The notes beneath the pieces are model-generated. The model saw only the letters and a program-made list of their open reading frames with translations, did no database searches and was not told where the DNA came from. DNA of 64,000 bases, taken from contig JAGXRV010000094.1 of assembly GCA_018335695.1 (NCBI GenBank), positions 49,443-113,442 of the forward strand. Reading direction: 5' to 3'. Below are positions 16,908-25,272 of this stretch, piece by piece. The DNA comes from Clostridium sp. GTDB lineage: Bacteria; Bacillota; Dethiobacteria; Dethiobacterales; Dethiobacteraceae. Position numbers and translations under genes: made by a program. Every line of letters starts with the position of its first letter. The first letter of the stretch is position 1.

Positions 16908-17304
16908 CTTCCTGCTCTTTCCTCTCTTTTACCCGTCGGGCTCGGCGTAATAGCTGCCTGCTCAACCTGGCTGTTTCTGCCTTGCTCTTTGCTAAAATTG
17001 CCGCAAAATCGGGTGGAAGCTGAGTTTCTCCATCCGGCAGATGCAGCTCAGCGGCAGGAATCTCCGCCAGGCATTCTATTTTTGTCGGCGTCAGGCCGAT
17101 TAACAAAAAACGCTCCCCCACTTTTACCAGACAGAGTGCTCCGCGCATGCCAAGCGGAATGCGTTCCACCACAGTCATGTTACTTTTGCGCCTTGTCTGA
17201 GTCCCTTGCAGCAAAGGCAATCCATAGCGCGTTGACCACCAGGCAAGAGCAAGTACGAACAACAGAGAAAAGAGTACTTGCAAAAATGCCAGAAAACCAT
17301 CCAT
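16900..17304 (-). CDS. fliO: Flagellar protein FliO (FliZ-like)
   Basis: 134 residues: one N-terminal membrane helix (FLAFLQVLFSLLFVLALAWW), then a small beta domain with MTVVERIPLGMRGALCLVKV and GERFLLIGLTPTKI, which defines FliO, and a basic, helical C-terminus (SRQLLRRARRVKER). FliO is a membrane chaperone that helps FliP assemble. The ATG at 17304 overlaps the stop of the upstream FliN-like gene (TGATG), with AAAGGGG before it. Confidence 0.9.
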   Translation of the reverse strand: MDGFLAFLQVLFSLLFVLALAWWSTRYGLPLLQGTQTRRKSNMTVVERIPLGMRGALCLVKVGERFLLIGLTPTKIECLAEIPAAELHLPDGETQLPPDFAAILAKSKAETARLSRQLLRRARRVKERKEQEDE

Positions 17305-17765
17305 CACACTTGCCCCTTTTCCTCTGAGTCGGCGGCCTTTTCGCCTAAATGCGCTACCCGAAAAGCAAAATTATCATTGATAACCACAACTTCACCGCCG
17401 GCTAACGGCTTGCCGTTTACACAAAGAGAGATGTTCTCTCCCGCCAGCTTATCCAACTTAATCAATGAATTTTTCTGCAAGGAAAGTATTTCCCGCACAG
17501 TCAATGTGACGCCGCCCAACTCAAGCGCCAAGGTAACCGGCACAAGATTAAAGAAACCTACTTCCCTGCATTTTTCCCCGCCGATACTCTTCTGCAGTTC
17601 CGGAAACTCTACCCGCTCCACTTCCTGAAGCGGTAAACTTTTTAGCTCCGCAACTGCTGTTTGCGCCGGTTGTCCCTTTTCTTCCCGGTTTTTTTTTAGT
17701 TCCTCCTCGGGATCCAGTCGCTTAACCAGCTCTTCTATTTCCTTAGCCGACAAAAAAGAAGACAC
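17304..17765 (-). CDS. fliN: Second stand-alone FliN/SpoA-domain switch protein
   Basis: 153 residues with a C-terminal SpoA domain (about 75-140; LGGVTLTVREILSLQKNSLI and VNGKPLAGGEVVVINDNFAF). The N-terminus FLSAKEIEELVKRL is again like the CheY-P binding peptide of FliM, followed by a charged linker. It sits between fliL and fliO, where Bacillus has fliM and fliY, so it may be the ancestral operon copy. It could replace or mix with the FliN at 2585-2992 in the C-ring. GTG start at 17765, with GGAGGG upstream. Confidence 0.85.
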   Translation of the reverse strand: MSSFLSAKEIEELVKRLDPEEELKKNREEKGQPAQTAVAELKSLPLQEVERVEFPELQKSIGGEKCREVGFFNLVPVTLALELGGVTLTVREILSLQKNSLIKLDKLAGENISLCVNGKPLAGGEVVVINDNFAFRVAHLGEKAADSEEKGQV

Positions 17766-17786
17766 AAGGCTACCCTCCGCATGCGC

Positions 17787-18251
17787 TTACTGAACAAGCA
17801 AATCTGTAAAATAGATTTCTTTAATTTCCCCGCTGGTCAAAAGGGCATTTAAGTTTTTGATAAGCTCCGCCCGCAGTCTGGCAACTCCCTCGCCGGTAGC
17901 CATATCTTCCGTGGAAAAGCTGCGCAGCACCTTGATGACCATATCGCGGATCTGCACACTGCGTTGCTCCAACTCTCTTGACATTCCCCTGTCTGCATAC
18001 CCCAGAGCAATAGTTGCCCTCAGATAACGACGCTGCTCCCTGTCGGACAGATTGACAGTAAAATCCTCCGGCCCGTGAATCAACAAAGGCTCTTCTTTCT
18101 CCGGCTGATTAGCGCCCGTATCTTGATTGGCCTGTACAAAAAAGGCATAGAAGCCCAACCCTCCGCCGAGCAGTGCCAAAACCATTACCGCGATTAACAG
18201 CAGTTTTGTCTTGTTTTTGCCGGGTTGTTTGTCTTTTTTTTCACTGCTCAT
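17787..18251 (-). CDS. fliL: Flagellar basal body-associated protein FliL
   Basis: 154 residues: a lysine-rich cytoplasmic start, one membrane helix (TKLLLIAVMVLALLGGGLGF) and an extracytoplasmic stomatin-like domain with DFTVNLSDREQRRYLRATIA and the end EIKEIYFTDLLVQ. FliL rings the stator and stabilises it under load. The ATG at 18251 (GGGAGGCG upstream) overlaps the motB 3' end by 11 bases; the frame stays open to a TTG at 18272 but has no suitable site there. Confidence 0.92.
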   Translation of the reverse strand: MSSEKKDKQPGKNKTKLLLIAVMVLALLGGGLGFYAFFVQANQDTGANQPEKEEPLLIHGPEDFTVNLSDREQRRYLRATIALGYADRGMSRELEQRSVQIRDMVIKVLRSFSTEDMATGEGVARLRAELIKNLNALLTSGEIKEIYFTDLLVQ

Positions 18252-18978
18252 TTTGCGTCGCCTCCCCGTCAAGTAAATTAAGGTCTGAAATAATAATATT
18301 GACCCGGCGGTTTTGGGCGCGCCCGGCGACCGTTAAATTTGTAGCCAGCGGTTGAAATTCACCGTAACCGGTTGCGATAAAACGCTCGGCAGGCAAATTC
18401 TGCTGCTCGCTGAAAAAACGCACTACCCTGACGGCTCTGGTCACGGAAAGCTCCCAGTTTGACGGGAATTGCGCCGTATTTATCGGCACATTGTCTGTAT
18501 GTCCCTCCACAATAATCTGATTTGGCACTTCCGCAATAATCCCTGCCACTTTCTGCAATATTACCTGTGCTTCCTGCCTGATTTCCGCCCTGCCGGAATC
18601 AAACAAAACCCGATCCTGTATTTCCAGCACTACCCCGCGCTCCTCGATACGCGTTTTAATCGTTCCTTCCAAACCTTCTTGCCGCAAATGCTCCTTAACC
18701 TCCTGATATGTTACCAGTACATCCTCAAACCTATGGTCGATAGCAAGCTCAATCATCTCGCCCCGGGACGGGTCAGGCGACAACTCCATAATCCCCCGCT
18801 CTCCCAAAAAAGAAATTTGAATAGATGACATGATCTGCTGAAATTTCTGGACATCGAGTACGGAAAAAGAATAAAGCAGCACAAAGAACGCCAGCAACAA
18901 AGTCACCATGTCGCCGTAAATAGTCATCCACTCCGGAGCACCGGTTGCCTGATGCCGCTCCCTCTTTTTTTTAGGCAT
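18241..18978 (-). CDS. motB: Flagellar stator protein MotB
   Basis: 245 residues with one N-terminal membrane helix (EWMTIYGDMVTLLLAFFVLL) containing the essential proton/sodium-binding Asp in GDMVTLL, a plug region, and a C-terminal OmpA-like peptidoglycan-binding domain (about 125-240: DSGRAEIRQEAQVILQKVAG, VEGHTDNVPI, TGYGEFQPLATNLTVAGRAQ with NRRVNI). It anchors the stator to the wall. It overlaps motA by eight bases. The coupling ion cannot be told safely from the helix alone. Confidence 0.95.
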   Translation of the reverse strand: MPKKKRERHQATGAPEWMTIYGDMVTLLLAFFVLLYSFSVLDVQKFQQIMSSIQISFLGERGIMELSPDPSRGEMIELAIDHRFEDVLVTYQEVKEHLRQEGLEGTIKTRIEERGVVLEIQDRVLFDSGRAEIRQEAQVILQKVAGIIAEVPNQIIVEGHTDNVPINTAQFPSNWELSVTRAVRVVRFFSEQQNLPAERFIATGYGEFQPLATNLTVAGRAQNRRVNIIISDLNLLDGEATQNEQ

Positions 18979-19801
18979 TGTCGTAGACCACTTCTTCGCC
19001 GCTCTCCGTTGTCTGCTCAGAGTTTTTACGCTCCATCTTTTCCCGCTGGCTGGGCGAGGCGAAAGCCTTCATTTTCTCTTGTAAAATACGCGGGTTTGTT
19101 CCGGCCTGAATAGCAAGGATTCCCTCCACCACCGCCTCCTTCAAGGAGATTTCCGCATCGGAACGAAGCGCCAGCTTGCCGGCTATGGGAATAAAAATCA
19201 GGTTAGCCATCAATGCGCCGTAGAAGGTGGTCAAGAGAGCCACCGCCATCCCGGGGCCGATTGCGGCAGGATCTTGCAAATTAGTCAACATTTGAATCAA
19301 GCCGATCAGCGTGCCGATCATTCCGAAAGCCGGCGCGAGTGAACCCCATGTCCGAAAAACGTCTTGACCCAAACGGTGTCGTGTAGCGGTGGAAGCAATT
19401 TCCGTATCCATGATATCTCTGATGATGGCGGGATCCAGCCCGTCAATCACCATTTGCAGTCCGTTGACAAGAAAGGAGTCATCCAAAGCGCTTAGATCGT
19501 CTTCCAAAGCCAGCAGTCCCTCGCGCCGCGCCTTTTGCCCGAGACGCACAAAAAGCTGAATCAACTCTCCGATATCGCCAACTTCGCTTAAAAAGGCATT
19601 TTTTGTTACACGGACAACCATGCTGATCTGCTGCATCTGAAAACTGATTAAGAGCGCGGCAAAGGACCCTCCCACCGTAATCATCAGCGAGGGAAGATTC
19701 CAAAAAAGCAGGATGCTTCCGCCTAAGGCGATGGAACCCAGCACCAGGGATAGGCCTAAGCCTATCCCCAAGATAGTCATAGAATCCATGCGTTGTCCCA
19801 T
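18971..19801 (-). CDS. motA: Flagellar stator protein MotA
   Basis: 276 residues with four membrane helices (TILGIGLGLSLVLGSIALGG; ITVGGSFAALLISF; GSLAPAFGMIGTLIGLIQML; MAVALLTTFYGALMANLIFI) and the large cytoplasmic loop with basic residues that face FliG. PAFGMIGTLIGL is the channel-lining MotA signature. It forms the stator with MotB. The ATG at 19801 is behind GAGGTGAGC. The small flbD gene often found between flgE and motA is not present; only 20 bases separate them. Confidence 0.95.
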   Translation of the reverse strand: MGQRMDSMTILGIGLGLSLVLGSIALGGSILLFWNLPSLMITVGGSFAALLISFQMQQISMVVRVTKNAFLSEVGDIGELIQLFVRLGQKARREGLLALEDDLSALDDSFLVNGLQMVIDGLDPAIIRDIMDTEIASTATRHRLGQDVFRTWGSLAPAFGMIGTLIGLIQMLTNLQDPAAIGPGMAVALLTTFYGALMANLIFIPIAGKLALRSDAEISLKEAVVEGILAIQAGTNPRILQEKMKAFASPSQREKMERKNSEQTTESGEEVVYDNA

Positions 19802-19821
19802 AATCAGCTCACCTCGTATGC

Positions 19822-21060
19822 TTAACGCTTCAGGTTAACCACTTCCTGCAACAAATCGTCTGAAGCGGAGATCATCCGGGAATTAGCCTGGAAAGCGCGG
19901 GAAGTGGTAATCATTTCCGTAAACTCCACAGACAGATCCACATTGGACATTTCCAGCGTAGCAGTTTCGATCATGCCCCGTCCCTCCAGACCGGCACCAC
20001 CGATGCGGGGCAGCCCTGAGTTAGAGGAAATCTGAAACATATTGGCTGCCGCTTTCTGCAATCCTTCCGGATTGGGGAAGCCGGCAAGCGCCACCTGTCC
20101 TAAAGCAACTACTAGGCCGTTGGTGTAAACGCCGTTAATCACCCCGGTGTTGCCAATCATAAAGCTCTCCAACTCGCCCACCGGGAAGCCGTCTTGGGAA
20201 CGAACCATTGCGCTGCTTCGTCCCACCACCTGGGTAAGCCCGGAAAAATCAACGGCGACACTTAGCGGTGCTACTCCCGGCGGAGAAAAGCCAATGGGAC
20301 CGCCGGTAGAAGCGGTAAGATTGCCTGATGCATCGAAAGTTAACGTACCGCTGCTGCCGGCAGTCATGACATGAGCGCCGCTTGTGGCAGCCCAGCTCCA
20401 GGCGTTGCTTGCCGTCTTAGTAAGCGCTATCGAGATAGTATGCATCCCGCCTTGAGAGTCATATGCTATCACTTCGGCTGTATGCGAGGGCAGAGCCGGC
20501 GGGCCCGGGTGAATAGCAGTCAACGCATCTAAGTTGCCGCCTAAAACTAAGTTTTCAGTAGCCCTCGTATTAACCCGGTTACCGATAGGAATATTAAGCG
20601 TGCGCAACGGTAAATTGGTGTCAATATTGCCTGCGGCGTCGGCTGCCCAACCGAGCGGCTTAAAGCCGTTGGACGCATTTACCAGATCTCCGTCGGCACC
20701 GACAGAAAAGGCGCCGTCCCGCGTGTAAAACCGGTTTATGCCATCGCTCATCACAAAGAAACCGTTGCCCTGGATAGCTAAATCTGTTAAGCGCCCGGTG
20801 TTTTGCAAACTGCCTTGGTTATGGATCGTATCAATCGCTCCGATACTCATTCCCAAACCTACCTGGGCGGGATTGATCCCTCCCCTGCCTAATTGAGGCG
20901 CGCTGGCGCCGCGGATATTTTGACTCAAAATATCCTGGAAACGCACCCGCCCGCCTTTAAAAGCGGTCGTATTAACGTTGGCGATATTGTTACCGATCAC
21001 ATCCATCTTAACCTGATGGTTACGCAGACCGCTTACCGCCGTAAATAAAGACCTTTGCAT
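19822..21060 (-). CDS. flgE: Flagellar hook protein FlgE
   Basis: 412 residues. The N-terminus MQRSLFTAVSGLRNHQVKMD with NNIANVNTTAFKGGRVRFQD and the C-terminus ETATLEMSNVDLSVEFTEMI, then TTSRAFQANSRMI, are the conserved coiled-coil ends. The middle is a glycine-, threonine- and serine-rich beta region exposed on the hook surface. FlgE polymerises into the universal joint. The ATG at 21060 follows AAGGAGG. It is close to the usual size for Firmicutes hooks. Confidence 0.94.
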   Translation of the reverse strand: MQRSLFTAVSGLRNHQVKMDVIGNNIANVNTTAFKGGRVRFQDILSQNIRGASAPQLGRGGINPAQVGLGMSIGAIDTIHNQGSLQNTGRLTDLAIQGNGFFVMSDGINRFYTRDGAFSVGADGDLVNASNGFKPLGWAADAAGNIDTNLPLRTLNIPIGNRVNTRATENLVLGGNLDALTAIHPGPPALPSHTAEVIAYDSQGGMHTISIALTKTASNAWSWAATSGAHVMTAGSSGTLTFDASGNLTASTGGPIGFSPPGVAPLSVAVDFSGLTQVVGRSSAMVRSQDGFPVGELESFMIGNTGVINGVYTNGLVVALGQVALAGFPNPEGLQKAAANMFQISSNSGLPRIGGAGLEGRGMIETATLEMSNVDLSVEFTEMITTSRAFQANSRMISASDDLLQEVVNLKR

Positions 21061-21140
21061 AAAGATACCTCCTTAATTTGAGGGGATGGCCGTTTCTCTC
21101 ACTCCACGGCCGTGGCTTCCTCGAAAAGAGGTCCGGCCAC

Positions 21141-21539
21141 TTATTTAATAATCACTGCACTGTCTATATTCGTGAATACATGAGCACGCATATCTTCGCC
21201 ACCCAAGGCGGTAATAATTGTTCTGTTTTTAACGCTTGCCACCAAGGCTAACTCATCATACAACAATAGAGAAGAACGTGCTCCCTTTTTTTCGGCTGCG
21301 CTGACAGCCTGATTGATTTTAGTCAGTTCATTTTCTCCCAGTGTAATCCGTCTCTCCTGCAAGCGTTGCAACGCATGGGCGGAAAATTTCACTGCTTCCT
21401 GTTTTTGCAGTGTCTCCTGCCAAAGCTGGCCAAAAGCTGTCGCCTCTGTCCCATTTTGCCTCTGCGGCGCTTTGGCTGGAACCTGACCCGCGGCAGGTGT
21501 CACAACTTGTCCCGGGAAACGGATATTGCCAGAATTCAT
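21141..21539 (-). CDS. Flagellar operon protein, TIGR02530 family
   Basis: 132 residues. The core VKFSAHALQRLQERRITLGE followed by NELTKINQAVSAAEKKGAR and the end MRAHVFTNIDSAVIIK match the TIGR02530 flagellar operon family found between flgD and flgE in Firmicutes. No membrane segment is seen; the N-terminal 45 residues are disordered and proline/glutamine-rich. The biochemical role is unknown; a hook-assembly role is suggested only by its constant neighbours. The ATG at 21539 is behind AGGCGG. Confidence 0.82.
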   Translation of the reverse strand: MNSGNIRFPGQVVTPAAGQVPAKAPQRQNGTEATAFGQLWQETLQKQEAVKFSAHALQRLQERRITLGENELTKINQAVSAAEKKGARSSLLLYDELALVASVKNRTIITALGGEDMRAHVFTNIDSAVIIK

Positions 21540-21592
21540 TACTTTTCACCGCCTGTTTTAATACCGATTTATTAAGCTTGCCAAACACGCTG

Positions 21593-22033
21593 CTAAAGAT
21601 TCGCCGCACTGACGGACAACAACTTCTCAAGCCCATGGCGAACTCCGTCAATTACAAGCAGCGGCTTGCCTTGTTCGTATTCCACGGCGCTGACCGTGCC
21701 GGAAACCGGCTTGCCTTCTTCGCCCGCCACAGTGACGGCTAAACCCAAATATACCGGAGCAAGGCTTGCAAAGCTGTTTGTCTCCTTAGACTGCAATCTC
21801 GCCAGCTCTGTCAATGTGGCATTAACATTCTGCAGTTGTTCGAGCGAGGTAAACTGCGCCATCTGCGCTACAAAAGCGCTGTTATCCTGCGGTTTTAAAG
21901 GGTCCTGGTAGCGCAGTTGTGTCACAAGCAGCTTCAGAAATACATCTTTACCGAGAGTCTGCATGGCACCGGTAGGTTTTTGCGCCGCAGCCGACGTTTG
22001 CGGATTGCCCCCTGCAGCCGTTATCATAGTCAT
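21593..22033 (-). CDS. flgD: Hook assembly scaffold FlgD
   Basis: 146 residues. The conserved cap-scaffold region is FLKLLVTQLRYQDPLKPQDN followed by SAFVAQMAQFTSLEQLQNVN (about 30-70), then a coiled segment and a short C-terminal beta region. It caps the growing hook and is discarded later. It is shorter than proteobacterial FlgD because the Ig-like domains are missing, which is normal in many Firmicutes. The ATG is behind GGGAGGTG. Confidence 0.92.
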   Translation of the reverse strand: MTMITAAGGNPQTSAAAQKPTGAMQTLGKDVFLKLLVTQLRYQDPLKPQDNSAFVAQMAQFTSLEQLQNVNATLTELARLQSKETNSFASLAPVYLGLAVTVAGEEGKPVSGTVSAVEYEQGKPLLVIDGVRHGLEKLLSVSAANL

Positions 22034-22070
22034 TTGCCAATCACCTCCCTTGTTTTACTCAGATGTTTTA

Positions 22071-23342
22071 TCAGACACGTACATCCACCAAAGCTTGACG
22101 CAGACTGACAGGCAAGCCTCCCCCCTTTTCCGCAGCTACAGTTGCCATAGCAGGCCGCTTACCAAAGTTCTCTGTTTGCTGCCAAAATGGGCGAAACGAT
22201 TTGTCTTGCCGGAAGTCTTGCTGACTGCCTACTGTGACAGTTAATTCCGACACTTGAATTTGCTGCGCTTCAAGACGCTGTTTTAGCTGTCCGAGAGCGG
22301 CATCAAGCACTTCCTTGACGTACAGGTTTTCCGTCATAATTCTTGCCATTAACCTGCCGTCTTCCAGGCGCAAGCTGACCTGCACTTCCCCAAGCGCTCC
22401 GGGTTTAAGTCGAAGCGACAAGGTGGAATCGCCCTCCGGCTCTTTCCTGAAAACCATTTTTTCCAGCACCTGTTCAACCACCGCTGCCCGCCCAAGCGGC
22501 GAGTCGGCAAAGCGTGCCGCCGCTCCGGCCAGTGCATGTCTATCAGGAAAAGCTTGGTAGCTCAAGGCCGGCGGTCCTTGCACAGTCGTTGACAGCTCCG
22601 TCTTGTTCAGGCGGGAAACAGGCAAATCGACGACTGTTTTATCGTTCAGCTGCAAATAAGTAAGCGGTGCTTTTTCAGACGCAGATTTTGCCTGGGCGGC
22701 AGGTTTTTCTGAGAGCACAGCTTTCTGTTCCGCAGACAAAGCTTCCGGCAAAGGTTTTTCAGCTCCCGGTTCAAGCGCTGAGACTGTCTGCAAAAGAGCT
22801 GTCACCGGCTCAGGCAGCAAATTTTCCGTCCCCGGTTTGACACCTGAGGCAGCTTGCGGCGCAGCCGCCAACAAAATTTCCGACAGCTGTTTTCCCGCCC
22901 CCGCTTCAGTCGCTGCGGCAGCCTGAAGCGCATTTTCCAGAGAAACGGGCAAGCCGCCGGCCTGCCCCTTGCCGCTTGCGTCGCCTTCAGCGACCGACGG
23001 GAGCAAAAACGGCATTCCCAAGAAAACAGCCGGCAGCCAAAATGCCGCGTCGCCGGTTCCACCATTTTCTTGAAATAGCGGCGATTTATTGCCGTCAGGC
23101 TGTGACTGCGGCAACATCTGAGGCAACAGTGCGGCAAGCAATTTCGGCAGCGCGCCGGCCTGCTCTTTTGAGCCTGCCTGCTGAGAAAATGCAACGGCCG
23201 CTTCCGGAGAAAAACCCGGCAACTGTTGCAGCATGGCAAGCAACCCCGCAAAACCGGCAGCAACTTTCCCGCCCCCAAAATGAAGCGGCAAAGATTTGCT
23301 TTGCATCACAGGCAGAGAGAGAGAAAAAGTATTCATTTCCAT
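22071..23342 (-). CDS. fliK: Hook-length control protein FliK
   Basis: About 423 residues. The N-terminal two thirds are low-complexity (Ala, Glu, Pro, Leu), with loose internal repeats such as LLPEPVTALLQTVSALEPGA. The C-terminal FliK domain (about 300-390) has LSLRLKPGALGEVQVSLRLE and LKQRLEAQQIQVSELTVTVG, and signals FlhB to switch export once the hook is long enough. The best start is the ATG at 23342 behind AAAGGAGGTG. The poor conservation of the N-terminal ruler region is normal for the family. Confidence 0.85.
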   Translation of the reverse strand: MEMNTFSLSLPVMQSKSLPLHFGGGKVAAGFAGLLAMLQQLPGFSPEAAVAFSQQAGSKEQAGALPKLLAALLPQMLPQSQPDGNKSPLFQENGGTGDAAFWLPAVFLGMPFLLPSVAEGDASGKGQAGGLPVSLENALQAAAATEAGAGKQLSEILLAAAPQAASGVKPGTENLLPEPVTALLQTVSALEPGAEKPLPEALSAEQKAVLSEKPAAQAKSASEKAPLTYLQLNDKTVVDLPVSRLNKTELSTTVQGPPALSYQAFPDRHALAGAAARFADSPLGRAAVVEQVLEKMVFRKEPEGDSTLSLRLKPGALGEVQVSLRLEDGRLMARIMTENLYVKEVLDAALGQLKQRLEAQQIQVSELTVTVGSQQDFRQDKSFRPFWQQTENFGKRPAMATVAAEKGGGLPVSLRQALVDVRV

Positions 23343-23373
23343 AATTATCACCTCCTTTCATAAAACATCCTGC

Positions 23374-23820
23374 TCAATCCTGCAGCTTGCGCTGCTGGTA
23401 AATAAAACGCGCCATTTCGTCATTCTCACGCTGTTCAGCCTGGTTTAAGCTGTAAGAAAACCGTATTTCGCCTTTTTCACGCAAACTATCCATCACTTTG
23501 CGTTCCTGCCAACTCTTTTCCGTTAACAGCATTTGTTCGCGCAGACGCTCCTCAGAGCGCACTGCCAATTCTTCACCTGCTTTAATGCGCTCCGCAAGCA
23601 GCGCGGCATAATCACAAGAAAAGAGAGCATGCTGCACATCAATCTGTCCGGAGCGGCAAAGGAGCACATCTTCCTGCAGTTTAAACAAGTCAGCCTGCAA
23701 GCCGGCGAGCGCAGCTTTGGCAGCTTCCGCCTCCCGCGCCGCTAGGCTCAAGCGGCGTTGCTCCTCATCTTCTCTGCTTTTACGGTAATCCAACACTTTC
23801 TGCAAAGGAAAACTATACAC
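23374..23820 (-). CDS. fliJ: Flagellar export protein FliJ
   Basis: 148 residues, nearly all charged coiled coil (FPLQKVLDYRKSREDEEQRR at the start, and QRENDEMARFIYQQRKLQD at the end). FliJ is the central stalk of the export ATPase and a chaperone-escort factor. The GTG at 23820 is behind AAAGGAG. The gene lies just after fliI, as usual. Confidence 0.88.
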   Translation of the reverse strand: MYSFPLQKVLDYRKSREDEEQRRLSLAAREAEAAKAALAGLQADLFKLQEDVLLCRSGQIDVQHALFSCDYAALLAERIKAGEELAVRSEERLREQMLLTEKSWQERKVMDSLREKGEIRFSYSLNQAEQRENDEMARFIYQQRKLQD

Positions 23821-23826
23821 TAAACT

Positions 23827-25149
23827 TTACTCCTTTCCCAGGAGAATTTCCAGATTAACCCGGGCATCAGCAAACGGTTCACATTCGCTCGCATCCTGTC
23901 GCAAAAAAGCCTGCATCCGGTCAATATATTGGCGGGCTTTATCAACCCTGGGATTGCTGCCCTGCACATAAGCACCGATATTAATCAGATCTTCCGCTTC
24001 ATGGTAGGCGGAAAGGTAATCACGGAAGCGGCCCGCTAATTGCTGATGTTCTCTATCTACCAGGTCCGGCATCAAACGGCTGACACTCCGTGGAATATCG
24101 ATGGCGGGAAAATGATTTTTCGCGGCTAAATCACGGGAAAGGACAATATGTCCATCCAAGATGCCCCGTACTGCGTCAGCCACCGGCTCGTTAAAATCAT
24201 CGCCGTCAACCAGCACAGTATAAAGTCCGGTGATCGAACCTTTGGCTGAGGTGCCCGCCCGCTCCAACAGTCTGGGCAAAAGGGCAAAGACCGAAGGTGT
24301 ATAGCCCTTGGTAGTAGGCGGCTCACCGATCGCCAGACCGACTTCCCGTTGAGCCATAGCCAGCCTTGTAACCGAGTCCATCATCAGCATCACTTTCTTG
24401 CCTTGGTCGCGGAAATATTCCGCGATAGTAGTAGCGACCAATGCTCCTTTGATGCGCAACAATGAAGGCCGATCTGAAGTAACTGCCACCACTACAGAGC
24501 GCTCAAGCCCTTTTTGACCCAAGTCACGCTCGATAAAATCAACCACTTCCCTGCCCCGTTCGCCTACCAAGGCGATAACATTCACGTCTGCTTCGCTCTG
24601 TTTGGCAATCATGCCCAGCATCGTCGATTTACCAACGCCGCTGCCGGCAAAAATACCAATCCTTTGACCCTGCCCGCAGGTCAGAAACATATCAATGGCG
24701 CGGATACCGGTAGGCAATATTTCCTTAATCCGTTGCCGCGTCAGCGGATTGGGAGGGTCATTATCCACCGGGTAACTGCTTCCCAAACCACTCAATCCGG
24801 TCCCATCCAGAGGATTGCCCATGCCGTCAAGCACTTGCCCTAAAAGCGCCGACCCCACACGCACCGTAAACGCACTGCCTGTAGGCAAAACCTGACAACC
24901 GGGAGCAATCCCACGCAAGTCACCTAAAGGCATCATCAAGACATGGCCGTTTTTAAAGCCTACCACTTCAGCCGCCACAGGTGCGGCTCCCGAGCCGACG
25001 AAAATCTGACACACTTCCCCGACAAAAACCTGCAGACCTCGCACTTCAATCGTCAGCCCGACGACTTGTGTCACGCGTCCAAGTACCTTAGCCCTGGGGA
25101 AAGCTTTTAGCGCATTCAGATACGGCAACAAGTCCAAGTTAACCGGCAA
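23827..25149 (-). CDS. fliI: Flagellum-specific export ATPase FliI
   Basis: About 440 residues of the F1-beta/FliI ATPase family: Walker A GIFAGSGVGKSTMLG, Walker B region VMLMMDSVTRLAMAQREVGL, and the type III-specific GEPPTTKGYTPSVFALLPRL. It energises early steps of export with FliH and FliJ. The start is uncertain: the frame is open to a GTG at 25194, but the first 15 codons look like part of the repeat tract upstream; the TTG at 25149 (AGAGG close by) or the GTG at 25161 give the usual length. The palindromic repeat at 25209 separates it from fliH. Confidence 0.93.
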   Translation of the reverse strand: MPVNLDLLPYLNALKAFPRAKVLGRVTQVVGLTIEVRGLQVFVGEVCQIFVGSGAAPVAAEVVGFKNGHVLMMPLGDLRGIAPGCQVLPTGSAFTVRVGSALLGQVLDGMGNPLDGTGLSGLGSSYPVDNDPPNPLTRQRIKEILPTGIRAIDMFLTCGQGQRIGIFAGSGVGKSTMLGMIAKQSEADVNVIALVGERGREVVDFIERDLGQKGLERSVVVAVTSDRPSLLRIKGALVATTIAEYFRDQGKKVMLMMDSVTRLAMAQREVGLAIGEPPTTKGYTPSVFALLPRLLERAGTSAKGSITGLYTVLVDGDDFNEPVADAVRGILDGHIVLSRDLAAKNHFPAIDIPRSVSRLMPDLVDREHQQLAGRFRDYLSAYHEAEDLINIGAYVQGSNPRVDKARQYIDRMQAFLRQDASECEPFADARVNLEILLGKE

Positions 25150-25208
25150 ATCGCCTCTCACTACCCAGCAAATCCCCTCTCCACTGCAAATCACCTATTC
25201 CCGGCATT

Positions 25209-25244
25209 TACCCTCTCCCTCTGGGAGAGGGCTAGGGTGAGGGC
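25209..25244. repeat. REP-like repeat A inside the fliH-fliI junction
   Basis: Core hairpin CCCTCTCCCTCTGGGAGAGG followed by GCTAGGGTGAGGGC. It lies in a gap between two genes that are normally tightly coupled, and the truncated AAATCCCCTCTCC at about 25170-25182 looks like part of a second copy reaching into the 5' end of the fliI frame. Confidence 0.9.
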
Positions 25245-25272
25245 AAAACTTAAGGCGAAGCAGGAAAGCTTT

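Noticed and set aside
22802..23361. Arg/Cys-rich frames on both strands inside fliK
   Set aside because: Composition is that of shifted frames; the fliK frame has the conserved C-terminal domain and a good ribosome site.
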